Source: Zygnema cylindricum
Taxonomy: Eukaryota > Streptophyta > Zygnematophyceae > Zygnematales > Zygnemataceae
Direction of reading: 5' to 3'
Assembly: GCA_037447655.1 (NCBI GenBank)
Contig: JBBHKE010000932.1
Coordinates: forward strand, 157,479-221,478
Length of the DNA stretch: 64,000 nucleotides
The position numbers and the translations under genes were made by a program. The first letter of the stretch is position 1; every line of letters starts with the position of its first letter. A model generated the notes under the pieces. The model ran no database searches. It was not told the DNA's origin and was given only the letters and a program-made list of their open reading frames with translations. Below are positions 14,401 to 27,173 of this stretch, piece by piece.

Positions 14401-17400
14401 ATTCTGTATCAAGGAATTGCCATCATGTACATCGGTTGAAAGATGCACCTATGTAAGGTTTTTAGAACATGTTCCCTATAATTCATAAAGACAGTCGTAG
14501 TGAATGTTTTTGGTGGACAAGTTGCTAAATAACAATAAAAATGGGTTACACCCGTTGTTCTGTTTCACCTTCCATTGTTGTATCGATGCTTAATGTTCAA
14601 GCAGGGTGGTACTAATTGTGATTGTACTTGATATGTTTGAGGTATAGATTAACGTATTTTTGCCTTTGTGACCAATGTTAGAAGAATCAGCTTAACCCTG
14701 TTCCTATATTGGGATAACCATCTGATGGGACTCCTGGGAGTTGTAATTTCTAGTCTCACTACTCTACTCTGGTCTATTTTTTGGTGGGGTTCCTGGCACA
14801 GGTTTGTTGTTGTTGCTGGATACCAGGGTGGTTCATTCAAAGTGGCACTTTTGAGATTACAGGTGTTGCTTTATCCATGGTCCTCCAGTTAACGTGGTTG
14901 TTGTGAAAATTAAAGATAACTGGAAATTAAAGCTAAATTGTGTACGGGTCAAGAGGTTTTTCCATGTGGATGAAGCTTTAGAATATTGGAGAGAAAATGC
15001 TGGTCTGCAGCTTTGCAGACATTTCAAATTGGAGGGACCCATTATAAGTATGGGTGTTTTACAGGTGAATATTTTATGGGTGAAATTTTTTAAATAGAAA
15101 CTAAATAGTATGTTTAGTTTAAGACCTCTTTGTTTGAGGGTCTATTTTTTCTGGAATGTCTGAACGGTGTCATTTGGAAGCAAATGCTTCAAAGGAAGTG
15201 AAAAAAGTATTTGCACTATTGTTGTACTTATTGCAGTTTATTTGACAGACTTGGAGCAGGTACCTCTGTAAAATGTGAATTGATGTTTTCATGACTTTTT
15301 GCAGTCAGAAATAATAAAGTAACCTGACAAGCTCTTGCTTTTTTCCATAATTGTAAAGCATTTCGTGTATGAAAGGGAACCATTTACTTTTGGATCCAAT
15401 AAAAGAGTTGTATTGGTTAATGAATTGACTCCGTTGGAGGTTGGAACCATTGCAGGGGACTGTGTTGGGTGCGATTTTTGGTTACCTTGTTTTGCTTGTT
15501 GGCCACAACAATGATGTGGGATTAACAGCAGCTCTTGTTGCGTGGGTTATATGCGGTGCATTTATCCGTTATAGGTCCGTTATTTATCTGTTTCTTATCC
15601 CTCTTCTGGTCTCAGTTTCAGACTCTTTTCCAATAATTAATTTATCTCAATTAAAGAATTTCCTTGGGCGATCCGCTCACATACACATTTCCCCCCTTCC
15701 TGTCGTTGCATTCACTGAAAAATTTGTTCAACGTTTGGTAATGATTTATTACCACTCCAGTCTGGCACCTTAAAGCTAATAGAATAATTTCCTTCCTGAC
15801 ATCTGTGACCACCTGTGTTATGGTTATATTCAATTGTCAACTTGTCCTAGATAAGTTTCCGTTAAAGTTTTTTCAACCACTCCTGTTTTTCCAATGCATG
15901 GCTATTTCTCTTATTTAACTGCAAGTCGTCTGATGATTTTCCATTCTGACCTGTGTACATGGCAGTTCTCAGTTTGGATATGCAGGTTTGGTGGCTGCCT
16001 TTACTGCACCCATCATTGTTCTTGGGTGAGTTTCTTTTATCAGTTCAAATTCCTGGAGATTTTTTCACATAAAGTGGTTGAAAACCTATCAACCTGGTGT
16101 GCTCAAAGTCCAGTCCAAAATTCTGATTCTCTGTGAAGTACAGATTTCCGTTCTTGCAAATGGTTTAGAGGCAAAAAAGCGGTAAGAGTAATGTTGAAGT
16201 TTGTGTGTTTGACTTCGTGTTTCACAGGTATGAGAGTGCAAATGGTGGATTCGAAGATTACGCCCTGTCTCGCATCACACAGGTGTGGAGGGAAAATCTT
16301 CCCTTTCTCGTCTTCATGTGATCATCTTTTGAGGTTGAGAAAAGCAAATTCATCCTGAGCAACATTTTGGGCAACTTATTAGTCTAATGTTGTTCTTTTC
16401 CAGTATGACCGTATGTCAGTTTTCAGGCCATGCTGAAGTTTCAAGGGGTTAATCTTTATTTACTAATTTCCAAACTTGAATGCTAACTTGTTTACCAAAA
16501 TTGTTGTTTGGGTTGCGTCAGACATGTGTGGGTATTTTGTGTTTTATTGCCGTGGAGATGGTTTTGTGGCCTGAACGTGCCGTGAAAATGGTTCACAAAG
16601 AGCTCCATCAATGTTTGACAAGCTGTCGATTTTGTACCGCGGCAATTGTGGCGTCCTATATGGACGACGAGTGTGCACGGTATGAGAATAATATCGCATT
16701 TTGATGTCTTTTTTTCGTCGAACTTGTGTTTGTTTTGAGTCGCATGTGGAGCTCCAAATCTCTCTTGTAAAACAATTTGGGTTGTTTTTTGCATTTTTTT
16801 GTAAAAGTTGGAGCTTCAACCACAAGTTAGAAGACAATAAGTTTTTGTGTCTTATCAGAACTCCTGGGCGCAATGAATTTGCAAGATAAGACTAACATAT
16901 ATGTGAAGGTATCTTCTGTTGTACAATCATACGCAACAAGAGACAAAGTCAGATGGCTCAGAGCTTATGTTCTTCTCTTTTCTGATTTTTCCCTCTACAC
17001 ATGTTTCCCCACATTTGACATCAAAAATACATGTATAACCTATTTTCCAGTCTACAAGTACGTATAAAGGGCACTTGAAGAGAAGACATTGGTGACACGA
17101 AAATGTTTCCTTTTGTTTTTCTCGATACAGATGTCGTAAAGAAGCCATCAAAGATGTGGCTGAGCTTGAAAGCAATATCTCACGCAGTCTCGCTCTCCAG
17201 GTATTGTGCATTCTTATCTTACTCTTCAATTTGTCTACCTATAGTTGGATATTAAATGATCATTTTTTTTTTCATGTGTTTCCATGACATTGCTTGAATA
17301 AAACCTTACGGAGACCTGACTACTTTGGGTTGTTTGCAAACCTATAGTATTTTTTATGGATTACCAATGTGAAGATTTCTCTTCGAGAACTATACTTTTT

Positions 17401-20400
17401 TTTGTTCTAAAAGACTTTCTGAGCTTTGCATCTTATGAAATTCCTGACTTTTGTAAATGACATATGTCCTTTCAGGAGGTTCTGGCAAAAGAAGCGGTGG
17501 CTGAGCCAGAGCTCTGGCATCCTCCTTTTCCTGCTGAGGTGAGAGAGAGAGGGGTGGGAGATAAGTGAGAGGAGAGAGAGGCGAGAGAGGCTCGTGCCTT
17601 CCTTCACAAACCTTTTTACTTATGGTGAAATGTTTTTCACAATAAGAGCCTGAAGGGAGAGAGGGGAGAGAGGAGAGAGAAGCTATGTTTGGATAGGACA
17701 TTTATAATGTAGTATTAATTGTCTTGGTGGTCACAAACTGTTGAATTGGGAACATAATAGTAGACTGTTTTCAGTTGACTGTCATTTAGATGTTTGGAAC
17801 CTGACATAGAGTTGACCATTTTTTTTTTGTTTTTGGCTTAGTTTGTCATTGACTTTGATAAGGTTTGATGACCTGTCAGGTGTACAGTCGTCTGATCAAA
17901 AGCCAATGTCATGTATTGCGACTTCTGGTAAGTTTTTTTTTCTCTCTATTTTCAGCCTCTCAGATATCTACTTTCCGGTTCTTCCTTTTCTCGTCTCTTT
18001 TTGTATGAAAGAGCTGTAGTAACAATCATTGCTATTTAGCGTTTAGGTCGCACAATGTTTAAATTAGAGGACTTGATTGATTTTTCTCCGCTTGTAGTGA
18101 ATTTAAGATGCTGTTGCACCTATTCAATGTGTTTTTCGTTTTCAGTTTGTTTCTTGATTTGTTTCACAGTTCTTAATCAGCAGTCCAGGAGTAAGCCGTC
18201 CATTATGATTTAGTTTCAGTTTCCTTTTTCTGAGTTGCGTACTTGAATCCACTTGACCTGACTCGTTCTGAGAAAATCAAGGGAACGTGTCTTCTTTTGG
18301 ATGTTTGTTGTTTCAGTATTTTATGGATTGCAGTTTGCAAGCGACTTTCACTGATGTTTCCGAAGATCAAATGGCTCGTTTCGTTCAACCATTGAAGTAG
18401 GTACAGTTGGTTGAGGCTCGTGGAAAGCAAATTATTAACATTTATAGTTCACAGGTGGTTTAATCTTTTTGCATCAAAAGTTGAGTACATTTCTGTTTGA
18501 ATTGGCGAATTAGTCTCTTTCCATACGCCTGGCAGACGTACTTGAGTATTGTTGTGGATAATGTTGGGACGTGGGTGTATCCAAACGCACTATGCCTTTT
18601 ATGTCTTTTATGCCTTCCTTTGCACTCATTGATTTTTCTACCATTCTTTGGATGCTTTTGGGCATCTGAGAAGACTACATGAAATTGATAGTTAAAATTT
18701 TAATCTGAAACTATCCCAGAACGACTTTTTCTTATGCGGAAGAGTACACTGTCCATTGTTATTAGATTTAATAACACTAGTTCGGTCACGAATGTTTTTT
18801 GGCCGAAAATCATAAAATAGTGTTAACAACACTATGAAAGGAAGTGGATTCCAATCTGCCACGTCTCCTTGCACTAAATTAGTCTTATATGTTCTAATAT
18901 CGCATTAACACTAAGAAAATCCTTTGCGCGAATAATGATGGGCAGTGCAGCTTTCGAACTAAAGGTCAAAGTCAATGCTGAAAGAAACTCCTAATGCTTA
19001 TCAAAAACGTCTACCGCTTAGGTCCAGCGACCTTCAAGTATTATAGTATCCTTTCAAAACATGACTGTTTTGTAGATTACTTCTGTATGAAAATGTATGC
19101 ATAACCTGTGAACATATATGCAGAACCTTCCTTTTCATTTTTTGCCTCGTTTGGGAGAGGATACAGAGAACCACTTAAAGCACTTGAAAAAGAAATGTTG
19201 GCTTCTCTCGACATTCTTCTCGATGCCTTAAGACCCAATTCGGTAAAGCCACCTGGCAGCTGTAATCACATTGCAGAAAATCCAAGCCGTAGTGAAGATA
19301 TAGAGCATGCCTCACCCGCTCGACCACGAAGTGGAAGTGAGACAAATAATCCTTTGTCCTCTTCAAATGGGACGACCCTCGGCTCTCCAGATGGAAGGAG
19401 GACCACCGAAGCTGCAAAACAAGGAGCCAGCTGTCACCCATTATTGCGCTTAAGTTCTCGGGGAAATCTCTTTCCCGATCCTTCATCGAGTAATTTGCCT
19501 CAGGATTTTGATGATAAACCTGCGCTTGACGGCTTTGTCCACAGGTACTTGGAGATCGTAGAGCATCGGATATCTTTTCAAATGTCTTAATCTAATGTTA
19601 ACATCTTCGATAAAATGTTAGTGCATATGCCAAAGTTCGACAAGGACGTCGTATCTTTCTTTCTTGGGAAATTTGTGTCTTCTTCTTTCTTGGGCTTTCA
19701 TTGTTGGACGCACAAAAGGACAATTTTTACATTATGGGATTTTCGCGTGTTCAGAGCTTGTAATGAGTGGGTGGAAATGTCGCAGGTATGAGGAATTGCT
19801 TACAACACTAATTCGGGACAAAAGAGAACATCCTGACTCTGACATAGTCAAAAACGCGGTTGTACTTTCATTCAATTCACTTGTTTTCAGGTATAAAAGA
19901 CAAAAACGGGATGGTAAATCTCTTATCCTTTTCTTTTGCGGTTTATAGACCGCTACTGCCAAAGCATTAGTTGAACAAAGAAATTGTGGAAGCCTGTGAT
20001 CTTGTTTCCCCTTCTATGTGTTGAGGGATGCTCATATTGGGGTGTCGATTTTACTGAGAAAAGAGTTCACCTTGTATTGTTATTATAGAGTCAATGACAC
20101 TATAACACTAATTGTTGTTTTCTTAACGCTTATTTTTTAAACGGTTCAAAATCAGCCACGTCAGTTGGAACTGAATCAGAATGAATAACGCTAATATAAA
20201 CTTCATGCTGATGATTTCTTTACTCTGATAACGATTCACGATATATCTTGGTGTTGAATGTGTGGTTTTGGAGGGTTTATAATTCAGTATGAAGGCACTT
20301 ATGGAAGAGACACTAAAGTTGGAGGCAGAGGTTGTCGAGCTTCTTCAGGTGAGCTCTGTGGCAATTACTGTTAAGTTTGTTTTTCCTTAAAAAACCTTCA

Positions 20401-20856
20401 TTTCCGTACTTTTGTGAAATGCTTTTTTGCATGTTATGTTACGTCATGTTTCGTTACAATGTATGCAGTCCGATTAATGCTTTACTTACTACCTCGCCGA
20501 GGGATATTTTGTTATAATTTGTCAAATTTGTAGAAATATTTGTGAATATGAATGAAAGGGAACTTCAAGGGTGTAATGATTCTGACTCCGGTTTTGATGA
20601 ATGTCTGACAGGTAGAGAATCCCTTGGATGATAAAGACATAATTAGTTTTAAAAGCCACTTATCGGGCCATGAAAGGCACTCCGAGTAATTGTTTATCTA
20701 CTACAGGTTTCGACTTCTTTGGGAAAACTACATAAGAGTTGGAGCAGGTACTTGAATGTTACACATGTCCCACTATTACCCGTAAGATCAGTTTACTGCA
20801 ATTTTCAGACCTCCCATCTACGAAAGTCCTGTATCAAATGTCAAATGATGGGATAA
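2463..20856 (+). CDS. FUSC-family (aromatic acid exporter-like) membrane protein, 27 exons
   Basis: The hand-spliced model gives 3,024 nt (about 1,007 aa), with phase preserved at every junction. Exons: 2463-2625, 3125-3189, 4078-4166, 4648-4756, 5391-5468, 5820-5879, 6181-6279, 8932-9003, 9979-10101, 10556-10607, 11127-11322, 11744-11868, 12264-12553, 13317-13411, 14802-14862, 15456-15574, 15966-16025, 16228-16282, 16522-16679, 17131-17200, 17476-17538, 17880-17927, 18317-18396, 19167-19544, 19786-19890, 20288-20348, 20707-20856. Exons 1-6 encode a hydrophobic N-terminal bundle (SLGRCLRNAW, then YPDVQALGKRIAL). Exons 7-13 are a soluble part. Exons 14-19 encode a second membrane bundle (FKVAIAMTAAAMAG, GYQGGSFKVALLRLQ, GTVLGAIFGYLV). 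Exons 20-27 are a soluble, charged tail. This two-bundle layout matches plant proteins annotated as p-hydroxybenzoate efflux/FUSC-like; the substrate is unknown. The starts of exon 24 (19167 or 19155) and of the last exon are the least certain. Confidence 0.85.
8083..8708. repeat. 626-bp foldback (MITE-like) element in intron 7 of the FUSC-family gene
   Basis: The left arm (about 8083-8330) and right arm (about 8450-8708) are reverse complements with mismatches. Matching outer words are CAATTCCATTTGCTA on the left and its complement ending at 8708. Matching inner words include GGCCCATGACAAGGGATC (about 8231) against its complement near 8530. The transcript could form a long imperfect hairpin. 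No coding capacity is seen, and the family is unknown. Confidence 0.8.
17530..17690 (+). repeat. GA-rich simple sequence in intron 21
   Basis: Dense GAGAG/GAGGG purine runs start directly at the donor site after exon 21 and recur at about 17655-17680. This is simple sequence in an intron; no gene is seen. Confidence 0.8.
18744..18950. mobile_element. Small inverted-repeat element, family B, in intron 23
   Basis: The left end reads GTACACTGTCCATTGTTATTAG. The right end, reverse complemented, reads CTGCCCATCATTATT. The interior shares ATTTTGGGTC-like words with elements at about 47620-47766, 51020-51170 and 52270-52370. It is non-coding and looks like a MITE. Confidence 0.55.
20072..20262 (-). 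mobile_element. Small element, family C, in intron 25 (minus orientation)
   Basis: The reverse complement aligns end to end by eye with 45548-45766 in TAF5 intron 2. Shared words in order are GTGAATYGTTA, GAGTAAAGAAAT, GTTTATATT, GATTCTRATTCAGTT, ACGTGGCTGATT and GTCATTGACTCT. It is non-coding. Two copies in unrelated genes and opposite orientations indicate a transposed family. Confidence 0.7.
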
Positions 20857-22475
20857 ATGGTCGAAAATTTTAAGGCGGCATATGTATAGTGAAATTTATC
20901 TGATGGGGGACAAACTTTGACAAACTTGTTTTGAAATTCTTTTTGTAATGATTTCAGAGGTTAGATAAATGAGCTAATAAGTTGTGCAAAGCTAGTATTA
21001 TCTCGATAAATTGACGCACGCATCAATCTTGGTAACACTGGTAGTAATAAATTATGTGGTGAAATATGTAATGTAACAATGTTTTTTGAAACTGTGAATT
21101 TGATTTATTTATTTATTTGGTGGAAGGTTTTTTTCTAATTCTAAGTCGATGTTACGATAAACAGTACAAATAATCAAAAAAATGTAAATTTTGAACCAAA
21201 CACAAGCAAGTAGGCTAAAATTCTTTTGGAAGTTTGTCATCAGTTGTGAATAATTTAAACTTTGTCAAAACAACCCGTGATGCATATCGTGAGAAATTTT
21301 ACAATGGTCAATATAGGTGCCAAAACGGGATATATTATGAATTCATCGGCATAAGAGCTTAAGAAAGATCACTTTCTAATTTGGACCAATGAGGGAAGCA
21401 CGATGAGTACTCAATGCTTTTCCAAAATTCTCTCATACAATTGAGGAGATACTAGTTGATCATATAGAATAATGGTAGCAAATATCGAGATTCTGTTGGT
21501 CTATCTTTTGTTTTAGTTGTTTTGAAGGGTTCTTTGTTACAATGGCGATTTATTTTATGACTCAAAGGTTTAGCCCTATCAAGCATTATTTGAGCCAAAG
21601 TAAGCTTGCTTCGTTGGGCCATTTCTGACTGTCCAGATCCTACTTGTACGGCTATAAACTTCCCAATGATAGAAACAAGCTTTACTTTGGTCCAAAAAAT
21701 GCCCTGATGGGGCTGAGCCCTTATAGTACTTGTTGAACTTCAACAGATTGTTGTACCGAGAACATTGGAACTTGGATGACCCATTTTCGATTTTAAGCAT
21801 GGTAGAGCTAGTAACCAATGTCTGTGCAACTATTGAACTGCGGCGAGTTTCTATTGGCCATAGTAATTTGTTGTTTAAAATAAGTCGCTTGTTATATAAC
21901 ACTTGTTGTAAGTTTGAGGTGTAAATTATTGAGTTGGAAGTCAAGGCAACAGACAAAAATGCAGAAAGGGACAGGTAAGAAAAGGCAAAATAGATGATCA
22001 CAAAGTAGATTAGAAAAGGTTAGAATAACAATGATGAAAGTGGACTAAAGTCATGTAGTGACATCTAGATCTGTAGCTCATGTGATCCCAAAAGGTCACT
22101 ACGCTCTTTTTAATTTAGGACGAAAGCGCAAAGTGTCCTTTCGTAGGAAAAGAGAGAATCAAATCTAAAGGGAGAATAAAATTGAAAATAGAATTTAAAA
22201 CAAAGGTATTGAAAGAGAGATAACAGGAAATAGAATTCTAGCATGCATTCTTGAGTAAGTTTGGAGCGAAAGAGAATAAGTATAAATACAAATTCGCATC
22301 CCCACCACCTTTGGATTGATTTTGTGTTGTCCGGATAGTTTAAAACAAACGAAAATAATTGTTCGTAATTATAAAACATAAGAATATGGAAAATAATCAA
22401 AAGTCCAACGTCTTCGATGTTTACAAAAAAAGGTTAAAATAAATATTTTTAAAGTTTAAAACAAAAATAAAAATT
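20857..22475. other. Intergenic stretch, no gene recognised
   Basis: This is AT-rich sequence between the FUSC-family gene and the repeat belt. A 140-codon open frame on the minus strand (22001-21579) has no recognisable motif. Its last part, with a TATA-like word followed by a GC-richer block, could belong to an old LTR, but I found no partner copy in the window. The first part probably contains the 3' untranslated region of the FUSC-family gene. Confidence 0.4.
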
Positions 22476-23650
22476 AATTAATTTAAATGTATCAAACTTT
22501 TAAATTACGAAAATTTAGCTATTGAAATAAAAAAATAAAAAATTACAAAAGTTTCTGTAGATGATGATAATTTTTTTGTTTTTCTTAATATTTAAGGGTT
22601 CATTTATTATTATTATTTTTTTGTTTTTTTTAGCTTACATTTGAGAAATTTTGTTTATAATGTAATTTTCAATTGAATTTGTTTAAAATGCAACTTTTGA
22701 TTAAATCTTTGTTGTCTATTTTATTTTTTCGTCTGAATTTGAGATAACTTATTTATAACACAAATTTCGATTGAATCTATTTAAAATACAATTTCTCATT
22801 GAAATTTTTTATCTAGTTAGTCTTGAATATCTACATTGCACGCATTTCATTTTTATCATTTGATAACTTATTATTTTAAAATTTTAACGTTTGATTTCTT
22901 TAAAAATCATGTATTTAATTTATTATTGTTGCAAATTTTAAACCACTCAATTATTTGTTGTCCACCACCCAATTAGATGATGATGTTATAGTTTTTTTTA
23001 TTTTTATTAATAAACATTTATAATAATTTTTAAATATATATATATATATATATATATTAAAAGCATTTAATGCGAAAAAAAATAAAAAATTAAAAAAAAA
23101 AAAAAAAAAAAATAATTTAAAAAAAAAAAAAAAAACAAGTACATATTAAACCCTAATGGAGTAAAAACAAAAGTAAATTTTGGCGGTTACAAAATAAATG
23201 TTGAAAAGTTACAAAATGCGCGCAAACAAAAAAAAAATGCAAAAAAAAAAAATGTTTTCCTTTAATGATTACCGCGTAATTGTTTTGGCCAACAAACCAT
23301 TAAAGTTCACTTTTTGGCTAAAAAAAACAAATTGCAATGTAATTCTAAAAAAATTGAAAAAAAATATAAAAACAAAAAAAATGAAAAAAAAATGATACAA
23401 AAAAAAACAAACAAAAAAATAATTATAAAATAATTAAAATAGACAACAAAGATTCAATCAAAAAATGTATTTAAAAAAAATTAATTCAATTGAAATTTGC
23501 ATTATAAACAAATTATCTCACATGTAAGTTAAAAAAAAAAACCAAAATTAATGATTTAACCCTTAAAATATAAAAAAAAAACAAAAAAATATTATTATCT
23601 AAAAAAACTTTTGTATTTTTTTTATTTTTTTATTTTAATGGCTAAATTTT
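22476..23650. mobile_element. AT-rich foldback element, copy 1
   Basis: This is about 1.2 kb with long inverted arms. The left arm (22476-22740) begins TTAATTTAAATGTATCAAAC and includes CTTACATTTGAGAAATTTTG. The right arm (about 23420-23650) carries the complements and ends AATGGCTAAATTTT. A short (TA)n run lies at 23034-23058, followed by long poly(A). No coding capacity is seen. Confidence 0.75.
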
Positions 23651-24277
23651 ATTATTATTTTTTTGTTTTTTTTAGCTTACATTTGAGAAATTTTGTTTAT
23701 AATGTAATTTTCAATTGAATTTGTTTAAAATGCAACTTTTGATTGAATCTTTGTTGTCTATTTTTATTTTTTTGTCTGAATTTGAGATATCTTATTTATA
23801 ACACAAATTTCGATTGAATCTTATTTAAAATACAATTTCTCATTGAAATTTTTATTTAGTTAGTCTTGAATATCTACATTGCACGCATTTCATTTTGACC
23901 ATTTGATAATTTATTATTTTATAATTTTAATGTTTGATTTCGTTAAAAATCATGTATTTAATTTATTATTGTAGCAAATTTTAAACCACTCAATTATTTT
24001 TTGTCCACTACCCAATTAGATGATGTTGTTATAGTTTTTTTTTTTTTTATTAATAAACATTTATAATAAATTAAAAAAAACTATATATATACATATTAAA
24101 AGCATTAAATGCGAAAAAATTTAGAGTTTTAAAAAGAAAAAAAAATCAAATATATATTGAATCCTAATGGAGTCAGAACAAAAGTAAATTTTGGGGGTCG
24201 AAAGTTACAAAATGCGCGCAAACAAAAAAAATGCAAAAAAAAAAAAAAAAAAATGCTTTAATGATTACCGCGTAATT
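23651..24277. mobile_element. AT-rich foldback element, copy 2, left part (split by insertion)
   Basis: This is a direct, near-identical copy of 22605-23280 (same order: CTTACATTTGAGAAATTTTG, CACGCATTTCATTTT, AATGCGCGCAAAC, GATTACCGCGTAATT). It breaks off at 24277, where Harbinger sequence begins. The matching continuation (GTTTTGGCCAMCAAA and onward) resumes at 33571. It lacks the outermost roughly 130 bp of the left arm, so the two copies form a partial tandem duplication. Confidence 0.75.
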
Positions 24278-24915
24278 TGCGTGGTTCACACTTGAAAAAG
24301 GGGAAAACGGTATGGTATGAAAACGGTACTTTTTTTTGTCCGCAGTGAACTGGCACGTGACGCCAGCCTACGTCAACTAGCGTGTCGTGATAGGAGCCAC
24401 TTGCCCGTACGAAAAAGGAAACACTTTGCGGACATGATATGTATGAATCCTTCCAAACCAAAATGCATTGCCACGCAAGCGCTTGTACAGGCCGAAAATA
24501 ACCGCGAAGGAACTTTGGACATGCCCTTTTTTTTTTCAATCGGTGTTTTTTTTTTTTTTTTGACATTACGTGTTCTCTTATGTGATTGGTTCCCTAGTTT
24601 GTTCATAAGTTTGCGACGGAATTAATTCCAGTACGGTTCATGTCCGTGCGCTTCGTTTTCGAAATTCTTCAAAAACGAAAAAAGTGCATTCCGAACATGA
24701 TGTCCGATGGCGTACGACAGTTGCCGTTTGCTTTATGCAGCTCTCGAGTTTTTACGCATAGAACTGCATCTTTTGTCTGCCGCTACGCTCCAAAACGGTC
24801 GAAACCGACCATCCCAACCGTCACCGCCGCGTTTTTTGTCATTTTATGAAATTTGGCGTACGGATCCCAAAATTTATGACATCGTTTTCCCATTTTTCCA
24901 AGTGTGAACAACGCA
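24278..24915. mobile_element. Harbinger internal-deletion derivative (MITE), 638 bp
   Basis: The termini are inverted: the left starts TGCGTGGTTCACACTTG and the right, reverse complemented, starts TGCGTTGTTCACACTTGG. The left 245 bp match 24919-25165 and the right roughly 380 bp match 33190-33570, the two ends of the adjoining large element. The join falls at ACATGCCC followed by a T-run (about 24520-24530). ATT flanks both sides (24275-24277 and 24916-24918), consistent with a 3-bp target duplication. Confidence 0.85.
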
Positions 24916-25814
24916 ATTTGCGTGGTTACTTGAAAAATGGGAAAACGGTATGGTATGAAAACAGTACCTTTTTTTGTCCGCCGTGAACTGGCTCGTGACG
25001 CTAGCCTACGTCAACTAGCGTGTCGTGATATGAGCCACTTGCCCGTACGAAAAAGGAAACGCTTTGCGGACATGAAATGTACGACGCCTTCCAAAACAAA
25101 CTGTACTGCCACGGAAGCGTTCGTACAAACCGAAAAAAACCTCGGAGGAAGTTATAACATGCCCAAAAAAAAACCACGGGCGCCCGACAAAAAAAAACAG
25201 CAAAGGACCAAACAGGACCAAACAAACACCTCACTCGAATCTCTTTCTTTCACAGCGTCCCAAGATGTTGAAAAGTCTATCAAAACTTCCCCAAGCAAAG
25301 GCTTTTTTTTATCCGTGTTCTTCTTGACAACCTCTTTCCGTTGGTAGTCGCCGCTCACTCCCAATGTATCTTTATCCTCACCTTTGTTTTGGTTGTCTTT
25401 TTTTCTTGACAACTTAATTTTAAACTTGCAACTTTTGATGAATGTTTAGAATTTAATGTTACTTTTGTTGCAATCTACTAACAGGCTAAAAACCTTCGTA
25501 TTTATAAATATTTAAAATTTTTATAATTTTCAATTCATACTCATCAAAATCATTATAAATATAACCATTAGTTTTGTAAATTACTCTATAATTTTTATAA
25601 ATTTATAAGATGAATCTTCTAAATTTTGATTTTTGCTAGCTGTAAAGTCAAAAATGAATCTACCAAAAAACTAGGTCATCTTCGCAATGAAATCGTCTTT
25701 TAGACTATTAGTAAAACCATTCAATTCAAGGAAGTTTAATGTTATAATTTACACACACACACCCTATCCCTCACTAACACACCCACTCCTCTTTAATGAC
25801 ATTTACTACTTGTA

Positions 25815-27173
25815 GAGGCATTTTGTAAACAATCACGGGAGATACACGATAATAGACGACACCAACCATCCCGTTTTAAGTCAAATTTCACATGAAGGCA
25901 CGCCTCCTGTCACGAGAGGTGAACCGGAACGAGATCGTTGGACGAGACATAAAATAGAGGTGTTGTTAGTTAATTCGGTCAAACTCCAAAAAAGCCCAGG
26001 GAAGCATTGCACCAAAGAGCAATGGCAAAAAATCGCAAGTGCCGTCAGTCAGGTACCAGACAACAAAGGCCGTTCAATTGCCTCATGTAAGCAAAAACTA
26101 ATCGACCAAAAAAAAATATATATATATAAAGATGCAGTAAGGAGAGAGAAAGAAACAGGGGAAGAACCTCAAGGGACCTTTTTTTCCATATTAGACCCTA
26201 TTCTACACTATCGCTTTGACACAACGGGGTTGAAAGGTGGACGGGGAGAATTCGGAGCGATTCAAGATATGGCAGGTAATAATGCGAGATCAAAAGTAAG
26301 TTCACAGAAACAAGTGATACCTAAAAATGAGACACAAAATCAAGGGAGGCAAAACTTAAAGCAACATGAACCTGGTCCAAAAAACATAAGCATCCAATTA
26401 CAGAGAGTGAGATTTACGGCCAAAAAGGAAGACAAAATGAAACAGGTGTGCGAGGCAGTCCAATTTTGGTGGACGAATTTACAAGTGAGAAAAATAAAGC
26501 GAGAGTAGATGGAAAAAGTGATGACATTGTAGAGAAATATGACGCGTTTTCTCGAGGTAAAAGTCATGTCCAACCTATAATTCCGGATGAATGGTGCACA
26601 ATGCAAGAAAGCGACGATGATGACGACGAAGGAGAGTGCGAAATGTGGGGGGGGGGCTTCTAACATCGCAGAAGAAAGGGTTAAAGAAGTCTTTAGCTTG
26701 ACAAAGAGCAAAAAATCTCTGCGCCAACCAAAACAGCCCTTAGCATGAAGACAGCCAACATTTTAACAATTTAGTGTCGATGCATCCAAAATCCCGAACC
26801 TTGTGGGAGCAAAAATTAGGGGAGTTCGCGAGGATGAAGAAAACGATGCCTCGTCCCAAGGAAATGATGATTTCAATGGGTTGGTGGGAAGAATTTTTGG
26901 TATTATCAATAAGGCGGATCAATCTGATAAAGAGAAAATGGAGGCTATACAAAGGTTTAACGAAACGAGAGCAGAACTGATCCAACGTCGATCAGCTTTT
27001 CACATGGAGTGTCGACGGAAAGACGAAGAAGATAAAAGAGAGAAAAAAAAAATGAGAGAGAAGAACATATGCATGCAATTCGTGAGAGAAAAATAAAACT
27101 TGAAGAAATGAAGGTGAAAAATAAGGAGGTGCGTCTAAAATTAGAGTGTGCCAAACGCGACGTCAACTACTAA
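25815..27173 (+). pseudogene. Harbinger Myb/SANT (trihelix)-like DNA-binding protein, degenerate
   Basis: An open frame runs from about 25815 to 26508. It carries ERDRWTRHKIEVLL, then CTKEQWQKIASAVSQ and SCKQKLIDQKKIYI, the pattern of Myb_DNA-bind_4-like proteins encoded beside Harbinger transposases. Further pieces continue in other frames: an acidic segment (DDDDDEGE, near 26610-26640), and a charged coiled-coil tail from 26803 (KMEAIQRFNETRAE, then KLEEMKVKNKEVRLKLE) ending at the TAA at 27171-27173. Several frame changes are needed, some of which could be introns. No in-frame ATG is seen before the DNA-binding part, so either an upstream exon is missing or the gene is dead. Such proteins are thought to bring the transposase to the element ends. 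Confidence 0.7.

Noticed and set aside
21579-22001. 140-codon minus-strand open frame as a gene
   Set aside because: It has no recognisable domain, odd composition and no splice or start support; it may be part of an old LTR but no partner was found.
24317-25347. Open frames of about 100-136 codons with matching N-terminal parts (from 24317 and 24937)
   Set aside because: They match because both lie in the terminal regions of the two Harbinger copies; no conserved protein motif is seen.
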